Shown piece after piece: positions 1 through 9,114 of a DNA stretch of 64,000 nt; positions within the stretch are counted from its first letter, which is position 1, and the number at the start of each line of letters is the position of its first letter. Below the pieces are notes generated by a model that saw only the letters and a list, made by a program, of their open reading frames with translations, was not told where the DNA came from and searched no databases. Location of the stretch: contig NZ_JALMEW010000001.1 in the NCBI RefSeq assembly GCF_023094245.1, positions 389,397 through 453,396 of the forward strand, read 5' to 3'. Position numbers and translations under genes: made by a program. Source of the DNA: Halomonas getboli. Lineage in GTDB: Bacteria; Pseudomonadota; Gammaproteobacteria; Pseudomonadales; Halomonadaceae.

Positions 1-198
1 GTTCATCATGCCGGGCCCCATGCCCTGGCCATAGCCGTTCATCATCCCGGGCCCCGTGCAGGGGGCGTAGCGGCCCGGGCCGTCGGCAGCGCCGCCCTGG
101 CCGGCCCCGTGGCCGCCATGGGCGAGGGCGAGCGGGCTTGCGAGTGTCGCGGCGGTCAACAGGGCAAGCAACGTGTGGTGCAAGCGGCGATGTGGCAT
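1..198 (-). CDS. Met/Gly-rich secreted protein, 5' part only
   Basis: Only the first 66 codons lie in the window; the gene runs off the left edge. The start is an ATG preceded by AGGAGA. The first ~25 residues form a typical Sec signal peptide (basic start, Leu/Ala-rich core, cleavage likely after SPLALA), followed by HGGHGAGQGG and a low-complexity stretch with repeated GPGMMN units. Methionine- and histidine-rich periplasmic proteins of this kind often bind copper or belong to the Spy/CpxP/zinc-resistance groups, but the diagnostic part is missing, so no function is assigned. Confidence 0.6.
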   Translation of the reverse strand, partial: MPHRRLHHTLLALLTAATLASPLALAHGGHGAGQGGAADGPGRYAPCTGPGMMNGYGQGMGPGMMN

Positions 199-311
199 GG
201 CGTCTCTCCTGGCGGGGCCGGCAGGAGGAATGTCGTGACGGGCCGGCCCTTTCCTGGAGCTTAATGCCGAGCCTCGGTGGCGCCCTTGATATGCGTCAAC
301 CCGGCGCCGCT

Positions 312-740
312 TCAGCGCCCGCGGCCGTTGAGGGTGGCGATCAGTCGCCGGCTGCCGCCGTGGTCGCGATGTTCGCCGAACCAGATGCCCTGCCAGGTGC
401 CGAGCGCCAGGCGGCCGTCGCGCACCGCCACGGACAGCTGGGTGCCGAGCAGGCTGGCCGCCACGTGGGCGGGCATGTCGTCCGGGCCCTCCAGGGTGTG
501 TTTGAAGTAGGGCAGATCGCCGGGAATCCGGTCGCGCAGGAAGGCATCCAGGTCATGGCGCACGTCCGGGTCGGCGTTCTCGTTGAGGGTCAGCGAGGCC
601 GAGGTGTGCAGCAGCTGCAGGTGCAACAGGCCGACCTCGAGCTCGGCCAGGCGCGGCAGGGCGCGGGCGATCTCGTCGGTGATCAGATGAAAGCCCCGAG
701 CGCGGGGCGAGAGGCGAATGTCCTGCTGGTCCCAGATCAT
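312..740 (-). CDS. YjbQ / UPF0047 family protein
   Basis: A 142-residue protein, the normal family length, recognised from the central signature HTSASLTLNENADPDV and the C-terminal GTWQGIWFGEHRDHG segment. The family is a small cytoplasmic trimer with a conserved His/Asp/Asn pocket. YjbQ of E. coli has been reported to have thiamine-phosphate-synthase activity in vitro, but its physiological role is unsettled. The ATG is preceded by GGGAG. It stands alone between a secreted protein and a chemotaxis receptor, so the context adds nothing about its role. Confidence 0.88.
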   Translation of the reverse strand: MIWDQQDIRLSPRARGFHLITDEIARALPRLAELEVGLLHLQLLHTSASLTLNENADPDVRHDLDAFLRDRIPGDLPYFKHTLEGPDDMPAHVAASLLGTQLSVAVRDGRLALGTWQGIWFGEHRDHGGSRRLIATLNGRGR

Positions 741-816
741 GAGCGGCTCCCTTGAGGTGGCAGCCGCCCATGATAGGCAAGGGCGATCCGAGGGGATAGA
801 TCGCCCAGCCGGATCG

Positions 817-2451
817 TCAGGCCTGCTCGGGCACGCGGAAGCCGACCACGGCGCGGTAGAGCTCGCCGGCCTGGCCCTCGAGCGAGCCGGCGGCGCCGGC
901 CGCCTGCTGCACCAGGGCGGCGTTCTGCTGGGTCACCTGGTCCATCTGGGTCACCGCCTGGTTGACCTGCTCGATGCCGGCGGACTGCTCCTGGGAGGCG
1001 GCGGAGATCTCGGCCATCAGGTCGCTGACGCGCTGAGCGCCGGTGCGGATCTCGCCCATGGCGCGATCGGCCTGATCGACCAGTTCGGCGCCGGCGTTGA
1101 CATGGCTCACCGAGCCCTCGATCAGCGTCTTGATCTCGCTGGCGGCCTCGGCGCTGCGGCTGGCCAGGTTGCGCACCTCGCTGGCCACCACCGCGAAGCC
1201 GCGGCCCTGCTCGCCGGCTCGGGCGGCTTCCACCGAGGCGTTGAGGGCCAGCAGGTTGGTCTGGAAGGCGATGTCGTCGATCATCGAGATGATGTCGGCC
1301 ACCTTGCCGGAGCTCTCGCGGATCTCGCCCATGGTCGTGACCACGCGGCCGATCACGTCCTGTCCGTTCGCCACCGAGGCGGTGGTCTCGTCGGACAGGC
1401 GGTTGGCCTGGTCGGCGTTGTCGGCGTTCTGGCGCACGGTAGCGGTCAGCTCTTCCATGCTCGAGGCAGTTTCCGCCAGGGAGGCGGCCTGCTGCTCGGT
1501 GCGCGCGGACAGGTCGTTGTTGCCGCTGGCGATCTCGCTGGCGCCCTGGTCGATGGTTTCGCCGGCATGGCGGATGCGCGCGATGGTGGCGGCGAGCTCG
1601 CGTCGCATGCGTTCGATGGCATACATCAGGCTTTGCTGGTCATCGTCGCGCAGCGGCGTGGGGTGGGTCAGGTCGCCCTCGGCGATACGCTCCACCACGC
1701 GCTCGGCCTCGCTGGGCTCGCCGCCCAGGGTGCGGTAGACGCTGCGGATGACCACCAGGAAGGCCGCGGTCAGCAGGCCGCCGGCGATCAGCAGCACCAG
1801 GGCGTACTGCCCCAGCTTGCCGAGGAAGGCCGCCTGGATGTCCTGCATGTAGACCCCGGCCGCCAGGTTCCAGCCCCAGGGCGCGAAGCGCTCGACGTAG
1901 CTCAGCTTGGGAAACAGGGCATCGCTGCTGGCGTCGCGCGAGGCATAAGGCAGATAGCCGCTGCCGTTCTGGGCGATCGTTGCCAGCTCGCGGTAGACCG
2001 CGACCCCGTTGGGGTCCGTGTAGGACGACATGTCGGTGCCGGCGTCGCGGCGCGGGTGATAGATCAGGCGGGCGTCGTCGTCGAACACGAAGACGTAGTT
2101 GTCACGCCTGTCGCCGAAGCGAATCGCATCCAGAGCCTCGGTGGCTCGCGCCTGGGCATCGGCTTCGTTCAGCTCGCCGTTCTCGACGCGTTTGGCATAG
2201 CCCTCGAGCAGGGTGTGCACCATGCCGATGGTGTTGGACAGCGAGTGCTGGCGTTCCTCGATCATGGTGTCGCGGCCTTCCCAGGCCATGCTGACGACGA
2301 TGCCGATCATCACCAGCCACATCATCCCCAGCGTCAGCCACAGCTTGCGCTTGAGGGACCAGCGGGGGCGCGGTGCCGCCGCGTCTGCGCGCCTCGAGAC
2401 CGTGGGGGCCTGGCTCGTCGCGAGGCGAGCGCTCGTGTTCAGACTCGTCAT
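817..2451 (-). CDS. methyl-accepting chemotaxis protein with periplasmic Cache domain
   Basis: A 544-residue transmembrane receptor. Residues ~37-56 form the first membrane helix after an unusually long (~35 residue) cytoplasmic tail. Residues ~60-200 form a single-Cache-type sensor ([34 protein letters not shown]), which in this class usually binds small carboxylates or similar ligands. A second helix ([17 protein letters not shown]) leads into a HAMP-like linker and the signalling hairpin, whose tip [18 protein letters not shown] contacts CheA/CheW. No C-terminal CheR-tethering pentapeptide is present (end FRVPEQA). The start follows AGGGAAAGAG. Ligand unknown; no che genes nearby. Confidence 0.93.
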   Translation of the reverse strand: MTSLNTSARLATSQAPTVSRRADAAAPRPRWSLKRKLWLTLGMMWLVMIGIVVSMAWEGRDTMIEERQHSLSNTIGMVHTLLEGYAKRVENGELNEADAQARATEALDAIRFGDRRDNYVFVFDDDARLIYHPRRDAGTDMSSYTDPNGVAVYRELATIAQNGSGYLPYASRDASSDALFPKLSYVERFAPWGWNLAAGVYMQDIQAAFLGKLGQYALVLLIAGGLLTAAFLVVIRSVYRTLGGEPSEAERVVERIAEGDLTHPTPLRDDDQQSLMYAIERMRRELAATIARIRHAGETIDQGASEIASGNNDLSARTEQQAASLAETASSMEELTATVRQNADNADQANRLSDETTASVANGQDVIGRVVTTMGEIRESSGKVADIISMIDDIAFQTNLLALNASVEAARAGEQGRGFAVVASEVRNLASRSAEAASEIKTLIEGSVSHVNAGAELVDQADRAMGEIRTGAQRVSDLMAEISAASQEQSAGIEQVNQAVTQMDQVTQQNAALVQQAAGAAGSLEGQAGELYRAVVGFRVPEQA

Positions 2452-2615
2452 GGGATCACTCTTTCCCTGCAGAAAAACGTGGAAGGTCGGGGAGAACGTC
2501 GTTGGAGAGGATTGTTGTATGACGTCGTGAGCGAGAGCTATCGGCCGTGGTGAATACAACTTTAGGCGAATGTTGGTCGTCGAATGGGCGACGTGATCTT
2601 GCCGGGAGGGGCGCC

Positions 2616-3746
2616 TCAGGGCGTATGGTCTGCGTCGCCGAAGGTCGCGCGAAAGAGCTCGCCGATGCGCTCGCGCGTCCGCGCGTACCAGGCCTCGTCC
2701 TTGGTCACCGCACCGGCGGCGTTGAGCGGATGGGTGGGCAGGTGCAGGCGCATGTCGATGCCGCTGCCGGCGTGGGTGGTGACGCCTTCCATGGCGCTGC
2801 GGCGCGACGGGCCGTAGGGAATGAAGCGGGTCAGCACCGCCTGGCGCTCGCTGGCGGTGGCGAAGCGGATGAAGCGCCGTGCCGCCTCGGCGTGTCTGGC
2901 GTGGCGCGGCATCGCCCACACCTCGTGCTCCTGAACCTGGCCGTCCCAGAGGATGGCGATCGGCGCGTCGCGGTTGACCATGGCATCGAAGAAGCGGCCG
3001 TTGTAGCCCGAGGCCATGGTCACCTCGCCGTCGAGCAGCAGCTCGACCGGCGTGCTGCCGGCCTCCCACCAGCGCAGGTCCTCGATCCCTGCCAGCCGGG
3101 CGAAGGCCAGCGACAGGCCGCGGCGGGTGCTGAGCAGCCGGTACAGCTCCTCGCGTGGCACGCCGTAGGACAGCAAGGCCCATTCGAGATTGACCGAGGG
3201 CGTGCGCTGCAGCGCCCGGGGGCCGGGGAAGCGGCGCTGGTCGAAGAGGTCGGCGATCTCGGTGGGGCGGCGGCCGGGAAAGGCGTCGGTGCGGTAGGCG
3301 ACCACGGTGGCGAACACCGAGTGGGTCAGGCTGCAGTCGCCGAAGGCGCCGTCGATGAAGTCGCGGCGGGCGGGCGTGCCGTCCGGCGCCGGGGCGGCAA
3401 GGTCGTCTGGCAGCGGCTCGAGCAGGCCCGCGTCGCAGGCCGCCATGGCCTCGCTGCGGGTCATGTCGAGCACGTCCCAGGGCACATCCCGCTCGGCCAC
3501 CGCGCGTCGCAGCGCCGCCAGCCCGCCGTCGTAGCGTTCGACCGCGACCGGGATGCCGGTGGCCGCGGTGAAGGGGGCGAACAGCGCTTGTTGCTGGGCG
3601 CGCTCGTAGGCACCGCCCCAGCTCAGCACCGTCAGCGGCCCGGTGCCGGTCGGAGGGCTCGCCTTGCCCGTCTGACCCGGCGCCATTACGCCAGTGATGA
3701 GGCCCGACAGCAGCGCCATCGCGGCCAGTATTCGCCTAGCCTGCAC
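2616..3746 (-). CDS. PotD-like ABC transporter substrate-binding protein
   Basis: A 376-residue periplasmic binding protein with an N-terminal signal peptide (first ~22 residues) and the type II binding-protein fold seen in spermidine/putrescine, thiamine and iron binding proteins: [18 protein letters not shown] near the start, then [12 protein letters not shown] and [15 protein letters not shown]. The start is GTG behind AGGAGG and lies inside the end of the upstream ClC gene (11-bp overlap), so the two are co-transcribed. No permease or ATPase gene accompanies it, so its partner transporter is elsewhere or it has another job. Substrate not predictable. Confidence 0.8.
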   Translation of the reverse strand: MQARRILAAMALLSGLITGVMAPGQTGKASPPTGTGPLTVLSWGGAYERAQQQALFAPFTAATGIPVAVERYDGGLAALRRAVAERDVPWDVLDMTRSEAMAACDAGLLEPLPDDLAAPAPDGTPARRDFIDGAFGDCSLTHSVFATVVAYRTDAFPGRRPTEIADLFDQRRFPGPRALQRTPSVNLEWALLSYGVPREELYRLLSTRRGLSLAFARLAGIEDLRWWEAGSTPVELLLDGEVTMASGYNGRFFDAMVNRDAPIAILWDGQVQEHEVWAMPRHARHAEAARRFIRFATASERQAVLTRFIPYGPSRRSAMEGVTTHAGSGIDMRLHLPTHPLNAAGAVTKDEAWYARTRERIGELFRATFGDADHTP

Positions 3747-5490
3747 CGTGCTCCTCCTTTCTCAGCTCGTCGCTGTAGCGCAGGAAGGCGCGGGCGATGC
3801 TCGATTCATAGACCACGCCATGGAAGGTGTCGTCCTCGTCGACCACGGCGATGGCCTCGCCGGTCATCTCCTGCAGCTGGCGCATGGCGACCCAGACCGA
3901 GGCCTCGGGCCCCAGCACCGGGCGCGGCGTGGCCGGGCAGTCGGCGATCGGGGCGTCGCCCCGGTCCTGCTCGCGCATCACCTCCAGGTCGGCCAGCGTC
4001 AGGCTGCCGCGGTAGCGGCCGTCGGCGTCGACCCGATAGGCCTCGCCGTGGCCCGCCTGGCCCAGGGTGTGAATGGCCTCGGCGACCGTGGTCTCGGGAC
4101 GCAGCGTCACGCCCTCTTGGCTGAGCAGATCGCCCAGTCGGGCATCCTCCAGCACCGCCCGGCCGCGGCCCGAGGACAGATCCAGCCCTCGGGCCACCAG
4201 CTGGATGTCGAACAGCGAACGGCCGAACAGCTGGGCGGCGATGGGGCTGGCCAGGGTCACGCTGGCCAGCGCCGCCGTGGTCAGCGCGTAGCTGCCGGTG
4301 AGCTCGAAGACGATCAGCAGGCTGGTCAGCGGCGCGCCGATCACCGGTGCGGTGACCGCCACCATGCCGCAGATGGCGTAGAAGACGAAGGTGTCCTGGG
4401 CGCCGCCGGCCAGCCCCACCAGGGTGCCGCACAGCGCGCCGAACAGGGTGCCGATCACCAGCGCCGGGCTGAATACCCCGCCGCCGAAGCCCATCCCCAG
4501 GCACAGCGCCGTGGCGGCCAGCTTGAGCGCCATCACCAGCGCCAGTTCCGCGCCGCCGAAGGCGCCGGCGATGGTGGCGAAGCGCAGTGTCTCCTGGCCC
4601 ATGCCGAGGATGTCGGGCACCCACAGCGCGGTCACGCCGAGCAGCGCCCCGGCCAGTGCCGGACGCAGCGGCGCGGCCACCGGCAGGCGCCGCGCCAGCC
4701 GGGCCACACCGAGGATGGCGTGCATGTAGCCGCCGGCCACCAGTGCCCCGAGTCCGCCGATGGCGAGGAATACGGCGAACTCCCAGGGGCGGGGAATGGC
4801 GAGCTCGACCACGTGGAAGAGGGCGCCACGGTCGAGCACCTCGGCGGCGATCACGTGGCCGACCAGGGCAGCGGCCGCCACCGGGGCGAAGGCGCGCAGG
4901 GCGTAGTGGCGCAGCACCACCTCATGGGCGAAGACGATGCCGGCCAACGGCGCATTGAAGGCCGTGGCGATGGCCGCGGCCACGCCACAGGCGATGGTGA
5001 TGTTGTCCTCGGAGCGGCCCAGCCGCAGCAGACGAGCACCCGCCGAGCCGAGGCTCGCGCCCATGTGCACCAGTGGACCGTACTGGCCCACCGAAGCGCC
5101 GGCGCCCAGCGACACCAGTCCGGACAGCGCGGACAGCACGCCGGCGCGGGGCGGCAGGCGGCCGCGGCGGGTCTGCACGGCGGCGATGGCGTCGGCGGGC
5201 GTATGCGGACGGCCCTCGGGAATGGCGCGATGCAGCTGACCCACGATCAACCCGCCCAGCATCGGCACCAGCACCGTGGCCACGGCCAGCCACTCGGGGT
5301 GGGCGAACATCATGCGCCCGCGCGGCGAGACCAGCAGCAGGTCGTTGAGCCACACCACGGCGCCGACGAAGCCCACGGCGAGCAGCGCCGCCAGGCCGCC
5401 GGTCACGCCGCCCAGCGCCACCAGCCCCAGAAAGCGCAGCACGCCCCGCGCGCCGCGGCCCTCGACTTTCCCTGTATCCGCTCGGGTCAT
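3736..5490 (-). CDS. ClC-type chloride channel/antiporter with C-terminal CBS pair
   Basis: A 584-residue membrane protein. About ten to twelve hydrophobic helices fill residues ~15-430, with ClC motifs at the selectivity region: GASVGQYGPLVHMGASLG and GMGFGGGVFSPALVIG (the GxFxP motif). Two CBS domains occupy ~450-580. The helix motif that normally reads GREGP here reads GQYGP, so the gating glutamate is replaced, which suggests channel-like or altered coupling rather than standard 2Cl-/H+ exchange. The chosen ATG begins MTRADTG; an in-frame ATG 29 codons earlier is possible, but the extra residues are Pro/Arg-rich and not hydrophobic. The 3' end overlaps the solute-binding gene. Confidence 0.9.
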   Translation of the reverse strand: MTRADTGKVEGRGARGVLRFLGLVALGGVTGGLAALLAVGFVGAVVWLNDLLLVSPRGRMMFAHPEWLAVATVLVPMLGGLIVGQLHRAIPEGRPHTPADAIAAVQTRRGRLPPRAGVLSALSGLVSLGAGASVGQYGPLVHMGASLGSAGARLLRLGRSEDNITIACGVAAAIATAFNAPLAGIVFAHEVVLRHYALRAFAPVAAAALVGHVIAAEVLDRGALFHVVELAIPRPWEFAVFLAIGGLGALVAGGYMHAILGVARLARRLPVAAPLRPALAGALLGVTALWVPDILGMGQETLRFATIAGAFGGAELALVMALKLAATALCLGMGFGGGVFSPALVIGTLFGALCGTLVGLAGGAQDTFVFYAICGMVAVTAPVIGAPLTSLLIVFELTGSYALTTAALASVTLASPIAAQLFGRSLFDIQLVARGLDLSSGRGRAVLEDARLGDLLSQEGVTLRPETTVAEAIHTLGQAGHGEAYRVDADGRYRGSLTLADLEVMREQDRGDAPIADCPATPRPVLGPEASVWVAMRQLQEMTGEAIAVVDEDDTFHGVVYESSIARAFLRYSDELRKEEHGAG

Positions 5491-5620
5491 GTTGAAGGTG
5501 TAGGCGCTGGGGCGCGGATGGTCCACTCGCCGCGCGTTCGGACAGGGTGTCGATGGAGGGGCCGGCCGGCAGGACACTACACTGAAGGCGCCAGGCGAGA
5601 TGTCATCGGAGGGCCATGCA

Positions 5621-6049
5621 ATGAGCGAACATCATGCGGGCGGCTGCTTCTGCGGTGCCGTCCAGGTCGAGGTCGAGGGCAAGCCGGAGGCCATGGGCTA
5701 TTGCCACTGTGAATCCTGCCGGCACTGGTCGGCGGGCCCGGTCAACGCCTTCACGCTGTGGAAGCCGGACGCGGTACGCATCACCCGGGGCGAGGAGGCG
5801 CTGGAGAGCTTCGAGAAGACGCCCGCCAGCCGGCGCCGCTGGTGCCGCCACTGTGGCGGGCACGTGTTGACCGAGCATCCCGGCATGGGGCTGGTTGACG
5901 TCTATGCGGCGCTGCTGCCCGATCTGGACTTCGTGCCTCAGCTGCACGTGCACTACCAGGAGTCGGTGCTGCGCATCCCCGACGGGCTGCCCAAGATGAA
6001 GGACGTGCCGGCGGAGCTCGGCGGCTCCGGCGAGACGCTGGAGGAATGA
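5621..6049 (+). CDS. GFA family (Mss4-fold) zinc protein
   Basis: A 142-residue protein with the zinc-binding cysteine pattern of the glutathione-dependent formaldehyde-activating (GFA) family: GGCFCGAVQ at the N terminus, CHCESCRHW in the middle and WCRHCGGHV towards the C terminus. Most members have no proven formaldehyde role, so the name marks the fold only. The start is set by GGAGGG six bases upstream of the ATG at 5621; an earlier in-frame ATG lacks a binding site. It is divergent from the ClC gene and convergent with amtB. Confidence 0.88.
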   Translation: MSEHHAGGCFCGAVQVEVEGKPEAMGYCHCESCRHWSAGPVNAFTLWKPDAVRITRGEEALESFEKTPASRRRWCRHCGGHVLTEHPGMGLVDVYAALLPDLDFVPQLHVHYQESVLRIPDGLPKMKDVPAELGGSGETLEE

Positions 6050-6081
6050 AACAGGGACGAGGAAGCGAGTGGCGAGGAAGC

Positions 6082-6122
6082 GAGGAGTGAGGAGTGAGGA
6101 GTGAGGAGTGAGGAGTGAGGAG
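6082..6122. repeat. tandem GAGGAGT heptamer repeat
   Basis: Five perfect copies of the heptamer GAGGAGT followed by a sixth copy lacking its last base, embedded in a longer purine-rich run (from about 6056). It lies between the convergent GFA and amtB genes. The unit recurs, less regularly and in the other orientation, at about 47376-47400. Confidence 0.9.
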
Positions 6123-6145
6123 GCCTGGAGGGGGCAGGAAGGAAG

Positions 6146-6169
6146 CGCGGGGCCCGATCGGGCCCCGCG
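6146..6169. terminator. perfect 24-bp palindrome between convergent genes
   Basis: Twelve-base arms with no spacer (CGCGGGGCCCGA and its complement) lie between the ends of the GFA gene and amtB, where a bidirectional terminator is expected. There is no strong T-run on either side, so termination is inferred from position. Confidence 0.5.
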
Positions 6170-6196
6170 ACGTGTTTGGCATGCTTCCGGCCCGGA

Positions 6197-7405
6197 TTAG
6201 TCCATCGAGGTGGCACCGATATGGTGAATGCTGAGGTCGGCGCCGTTGAACTCGTCTTCCTCGCTCAGGCGCAGGCCGGCCACCCTGGCGATCACGCCGT
6301 AGACCGCCAGGGCGCCGATCACCGCCACGGCCACGCCGGCCAGCGAGCCGATCAGCTGGGCCATCAGGCTGACGCCGCCGAGGCCGCCCAGCCACGACTG
6401 ACCGAAGATGCCGGCGGCGATGCCGCCCCAGACGCCGCACACGCCGTGCAGCGGCCATACGCCGAGCACGTCGTCGAGGCGTTCGATGCGGTTCTGGGCC
6501 CACTCGAAGAGCACCACGAACAGTGCCCCGGCCACGCCGCCGGTGATCAGTGCACCGATGGGGTGCATCAGGTCGGAGCCGGCGCACACCGCCACCAGGC
6601 CGGCGAGCGGGCCGTTATGGATGAAGCCCGGGTCCTTCCTGCCCAGCACCATGGACACCAGGATGCCGCCGACCATGGCCATCAGGCTGTTGACCGCCAC
6701 CAGGCCGCTGATGCCGTCCAGCGTCTGGGCCGACATCACGTTGAAGCCGAACCAGCCGATGGTCAGGATCCAGGCGCCCAGCGACAGGAAGGGAATGTTG
6801 GAGGGCGCGAAGGCCACCACCTTGCCGCCGCGGTAGCGGCCGCGGCGGGCGCCGAGCAGCAGCAGCGCCACCAGCGCCACCCAGCCGCCGAAGGCGTGCA
6901 CCACCACCGAACCGGCGAAGTCGTGGAAGCCGGCGCCGAAGGTTGCGGCCAGCCAGTCCTGCAGGCCGAGGTTGCCGTTCCAGACGATGCCCTCGAAGAA
7001 GGGATAGACCACGCCGACGATCACCGCGGCGGCGATCAGCATCGGGTAGAAGCGGGCCCGCTCGGCGATGCCGCCGGAAATGATGGCCGGAATCGCCGCG
7101 GCGAAGGTCATCAGGAAGAAGAACTTCACCAGGGCGTAGCCGTTGCCGACGGTCAGCGCCTCGGCGCTGTGAAAGAAGTGGGTGCCGTAGGCGATGTGGT
7201 AGCCGACGAAGAAGTAGACCAGCGCCGAGACGCCGAAGTCGGTCATGATCTTGACCAGGGCGTTGACCTGGTTCTTGTGGCGCACCGTGCCGACCTCGAG
7301 GAAGGCGAAGCCGGCATGCATGGCCAGCACCATGATGGCGCCGATCAGCAGGAAGAGCGTGTTGGCGCTCTGGGTCAGAGTCTCGACAGCACTCGTGATA
7401 TCCAC
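6197..7405 (-). CDS. amtB: ammonium transporter AmtB
   Basis: A 402-residue inner-membrane Amt/MEP/Rh channel with eleven expected helices. The family signatures are FAGSVVVHAFGGW (first pore histidine) and PLHGVCGVWGG (second half), plus NVMSAQTLDGISG. The C-terminal tail that docks GlnK is present (LRLSEEDEFNGADLSIH). The chosen GTG start gives VDITSAVETL, which begins directly before the first helix; AAGAGAG lies upstream. No glnK is adjacent, unlike the common glnK-amtB pair. Control appears to be by nitrogen limitation: see the sigma-54 promoter and NtrC-like site upstream. Confidence 0.93.
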   Translation of the reverse strand: MDITSAVETLTQSANTLFLLIGAIMVLAMHAGFAFLEVGTVRHKNQVNALVKIMTDFGVSALVYFFVGYHIAYGTHFFHSAEALTVGNGYALVKFFFLMTFAAAIPAIISGGIAERARFYPMLIAAAVIVGVVYPFFEGIVWNGNLGLQDWLAATFGAGFHDFAGSVVVHAFGGWVALVALLLLGARRGRYRGGKVVAFAPSNIPFLSLGAWILTIGWFGFNVMSAQTLDGISGLVAVNSLMAMVGGILVSMVLGRKDPGFIHNGPLAGLVAVCAGSDLMHPIGALITGGVAGALFVVLFEWAQNRIERLDDVLGVWPLHGVCGVWGGIAAGIFGQSWLGGLGGVSLMAQLIGSLAGVAVAVIGALAVYGVIARVAGLRLSEEDEFNGADLSIHHIGATSMD

Positions 7406-7476
7406 GGGAATGATCTCTCTTGATGCATGGGGGGAGGACGGGAGTCGCAAGAGAGATGCAAGCCGCGTTCCATCAT

Positions 7477-7492
7477 GGCGCATTGTGTGCCA
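7477..7492 (-). promoter_or_regulatory. sigma-54 (-24/-12) promoter of amtB
   Basis: Read on the minus strand the site is TGGCACACAATGCGCC: the -24 GG and -12 GC are separated by exactly ten bases, as sigma-54 requires, and the TGGCAC half is a full match. Transcription would start ~12 bp downstream, leaving a leader of ~60 nt before the amtB start. Confidence 0.65.
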
Positions 7493-7548
7493 GGGCAGCG
7501 ACTTTCAAGCACTGAAGATGGGCATGCATCGTCATTTCTGTCGGTTTT

Positions 7549-7563
7549 GCACTGTAAGAGTGC
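7549..7563. promoter_or_regulatory. NtrC-like upstream activator site
   Basis: The dyad GCACT-N5-AGTGC resembles the NtrC consensus (GCAC and GTGC half-sites separated by seven bases). It sits ~80-95 bp upstream of the predicted amtB transcription start, the usual distance for an NtrC enhancer. Only one copy is evident. Confidence 0.5.
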
Positions 7564-7641
7564 TTTTGGAGGCGCTATTCACCTCGATCGTGCATCGAGG
7601 CCTGTCCAGACGCCCGCCGGCCTACAACCCGGGCAGAACGT

Positions 7642-9036
7642 TCATAGCGTCTGCCAGGGAGAGGTCGGGGCCTCCGCCAGCGTGTCGTCGATGATCGTGA
7701 GGGCCTCTTCCAGCGCCTGGCGGTTGGCGGCCGGCCCCAGGCACAGCCGCAGCGCCTGGGGCGCCGGCTCGCTGCCGAGGCAGAACGGCTCGGGCGTCGA
7801 GACCTTGACTCCGCGCCGCTTGAGCAGCGCCTGTACCTCGCTGCTGCGACGCCCGGCCGGCAGCGGCAGCCAGACCAGCGACGAGCCCTCGCGGCTCATC
7901 GGGCCGTAGGCGGCCAGGCGCTCCAGGGCCAGCGAGCGGCGAGCGGCAAGCTCCTCGACCTGCCAGCGCAGCAGCTCGCGGCTGTCCGGGTCCTCCATCC
8001 AGCGGCAGGCGGCTTCCGCCATCAGCGGCGGTACCATCCAGCTCTGGGCGCGGATCGCCGTGCCGACCCGCTCCCGCAGGCGTTCGGGCAGCGTGAGGCT
8101 GCCGATGCGCAGCCCGCCGGCCAGCACCTTGGAGGTGCTGAAGATGTGCAGGGTGCGCTCCGGGGCCAGGGTGACCAGGGGCGTGCCGCGCTGGGCCTCG
8201 GGGAGGTACTGCACGCCATCCTCGATCAGCCAGATATCGTGCTCCCGGGCCAGGGCGACCAGGCGTTCGCGGCGCGCCTCGTCGAGCCTGGCGCCGGTCG
8301 GATTGTTGAGGTCCGGCGTGGTGTAGATCAGGCGTGGCGGCTGCCGCGCGCACAGTCGGGTCAGGGCGTCCATGTCCATGCCGTCGGCGTCCATCGGCAC
8401 CGCCAGCGGGCGCAGATGGGCCTGCTGGGCGGCGTGGAGGAAGCCGGGGTAGGTGAGGGCGTCGCCGGCCACTGGGTCGCCGGGCTGGGCCACGGCCTGC
8501 AAGGCCAGCTGGATGCCGTGCTGGCCGCCCTGGGTGATCACCAGGCGTTCGGGATCGTCGGGCAGGCCGAGGCGGCCCTGCCAGGCGGCGATGCGGGCAC
8601 GATGGGCCTCGTTGCCGGTCTCGGGCTGATACTCGCCGACGGCCCGCAGTGCTTCGGGCGAGGCGGCGATGTCCTCCAGCGCGCGCTGCAGGCCTCGGAC
8701 GCGCAGCGGGTGGGGCGGCGGCAGGCTCATGCCCATGTCGATCACGCCCTGGTCGACGGGCTGGCCGGCACGAAAGCTGGTCGGCGCCTCCTGTTCGGGC
8801 GAGCACACATAGGTGCCGCTGCCGACCCGGGATGCCACCCAGCCCTGACGCTGGGCCTCGGCATAGGCCCGAGTGACGGTGCCGACGGTGACGCCGAGGC
8901 GGTCGGCCAGCTGGCGCTGGGGCGGCAGCTTGTCACCGGGGGCCAGCTCGCCCGAGCCGATGGCCGCGACCATGGCCTCGGCGATGCGCCGGTAGCGGGG
9001 GCCGCCGTCGGTGAGTGTCGGAGTCCAGATTGTCAT
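7642..9036 (-). CDS. MocR-type regulator (GntR domain fused to aminotransferase-like domain)
   Basis: A 464-residue regulator. Residues ~10-75 are a GntR winged helix (GELAPGDKLPPQRQLADRLG, VTVGTVTRAYAEAQRQGW). The rest is a fold-type I aminotransferase domain with the PLP-lysine motif FSTSKVLAGGLRIGS and the PDLNNPTGARL segment. MocR proteins use PLP or its adducts as effector and usually control a neighbouring metabolic or transport gene. Here the target is almost certainly the divergent LysE exporter, with two dyads in the ~100-bp gap. The start is the ATG nearest the GntR domain. Confidence 0.92.
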   Translation of the reverse strand: MTIWTPTLTDGGPRYRRIAEAMVAAIGSGELAPGDKLPPQRQLADRLGVTVGTVTRAYAEAQRQGWVASRVGSGTYVCSPEQEAPTSFRAGQPVDQGVIDMGMSLPPPHPLRVRGLQRALEDIAASPEALRAVGEYQPETGNEAHRARIAAWQGRLGLPDDPERLVITQGGQHGIQLALQAVAQPGDPVAGDALTYPGFLHAAQQAHLRPLAVPMDADGMDMDALTRLCARQPPRLIYTTPDLNNPTGARLDEARRERLVALAREHDIWLIEDGVQYLPEAQRGTPLVTLAPERTLHIFSTSKVLAGGLRIGSLTLPERLRERVGTAIRAQSWMVPPLMAEAACRWMEDPDSRELLRWQVEELAARRSLALERLAAYGPMSREGSSLVWLPLPAGRRSSEVQALLKRRGVKVSTPEPFCLGSEPAPQALRLCLGPAANRQALEEALTIIDDTLAEAPTSPWQTL

Positions 9037-9040
9037 GGTG

Positions 9041-9068
9041 ACAATAAAACCTTTGACGCCATTATTGT
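9041..9068. promoter_or_regulatory. operator-like inverted repeat ACAATAA-N14-TTATTGT
   Basis: A perfect 7-bp dyad just upstream of the MocR gene start within the MocR/LysE divergent promoter region. It shares the ACAAT/ATTGT core with the dyad next to the LysE gene, so both may be read by the same MocR dimer. Confidence 0.5.
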
Positions 9069-9114
9069 GCCCATTATGCTCAGAAAAGCCGGCAATAAAA
9101 CACCTGATCACCAA

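Noticed and set aside
718-2553. A ~611-codon plus-strand frame opposite the chemotaxis receptor
   Set aside because: Same mirror effect; no ribosome site, no recognisable motif, and the receptor on the other strand is certain.
6082-6122. Short regular repeats as a CRISPR array
   Set aside because: Units are 7 bp, contiguous and without spacers; no cas genes are present.
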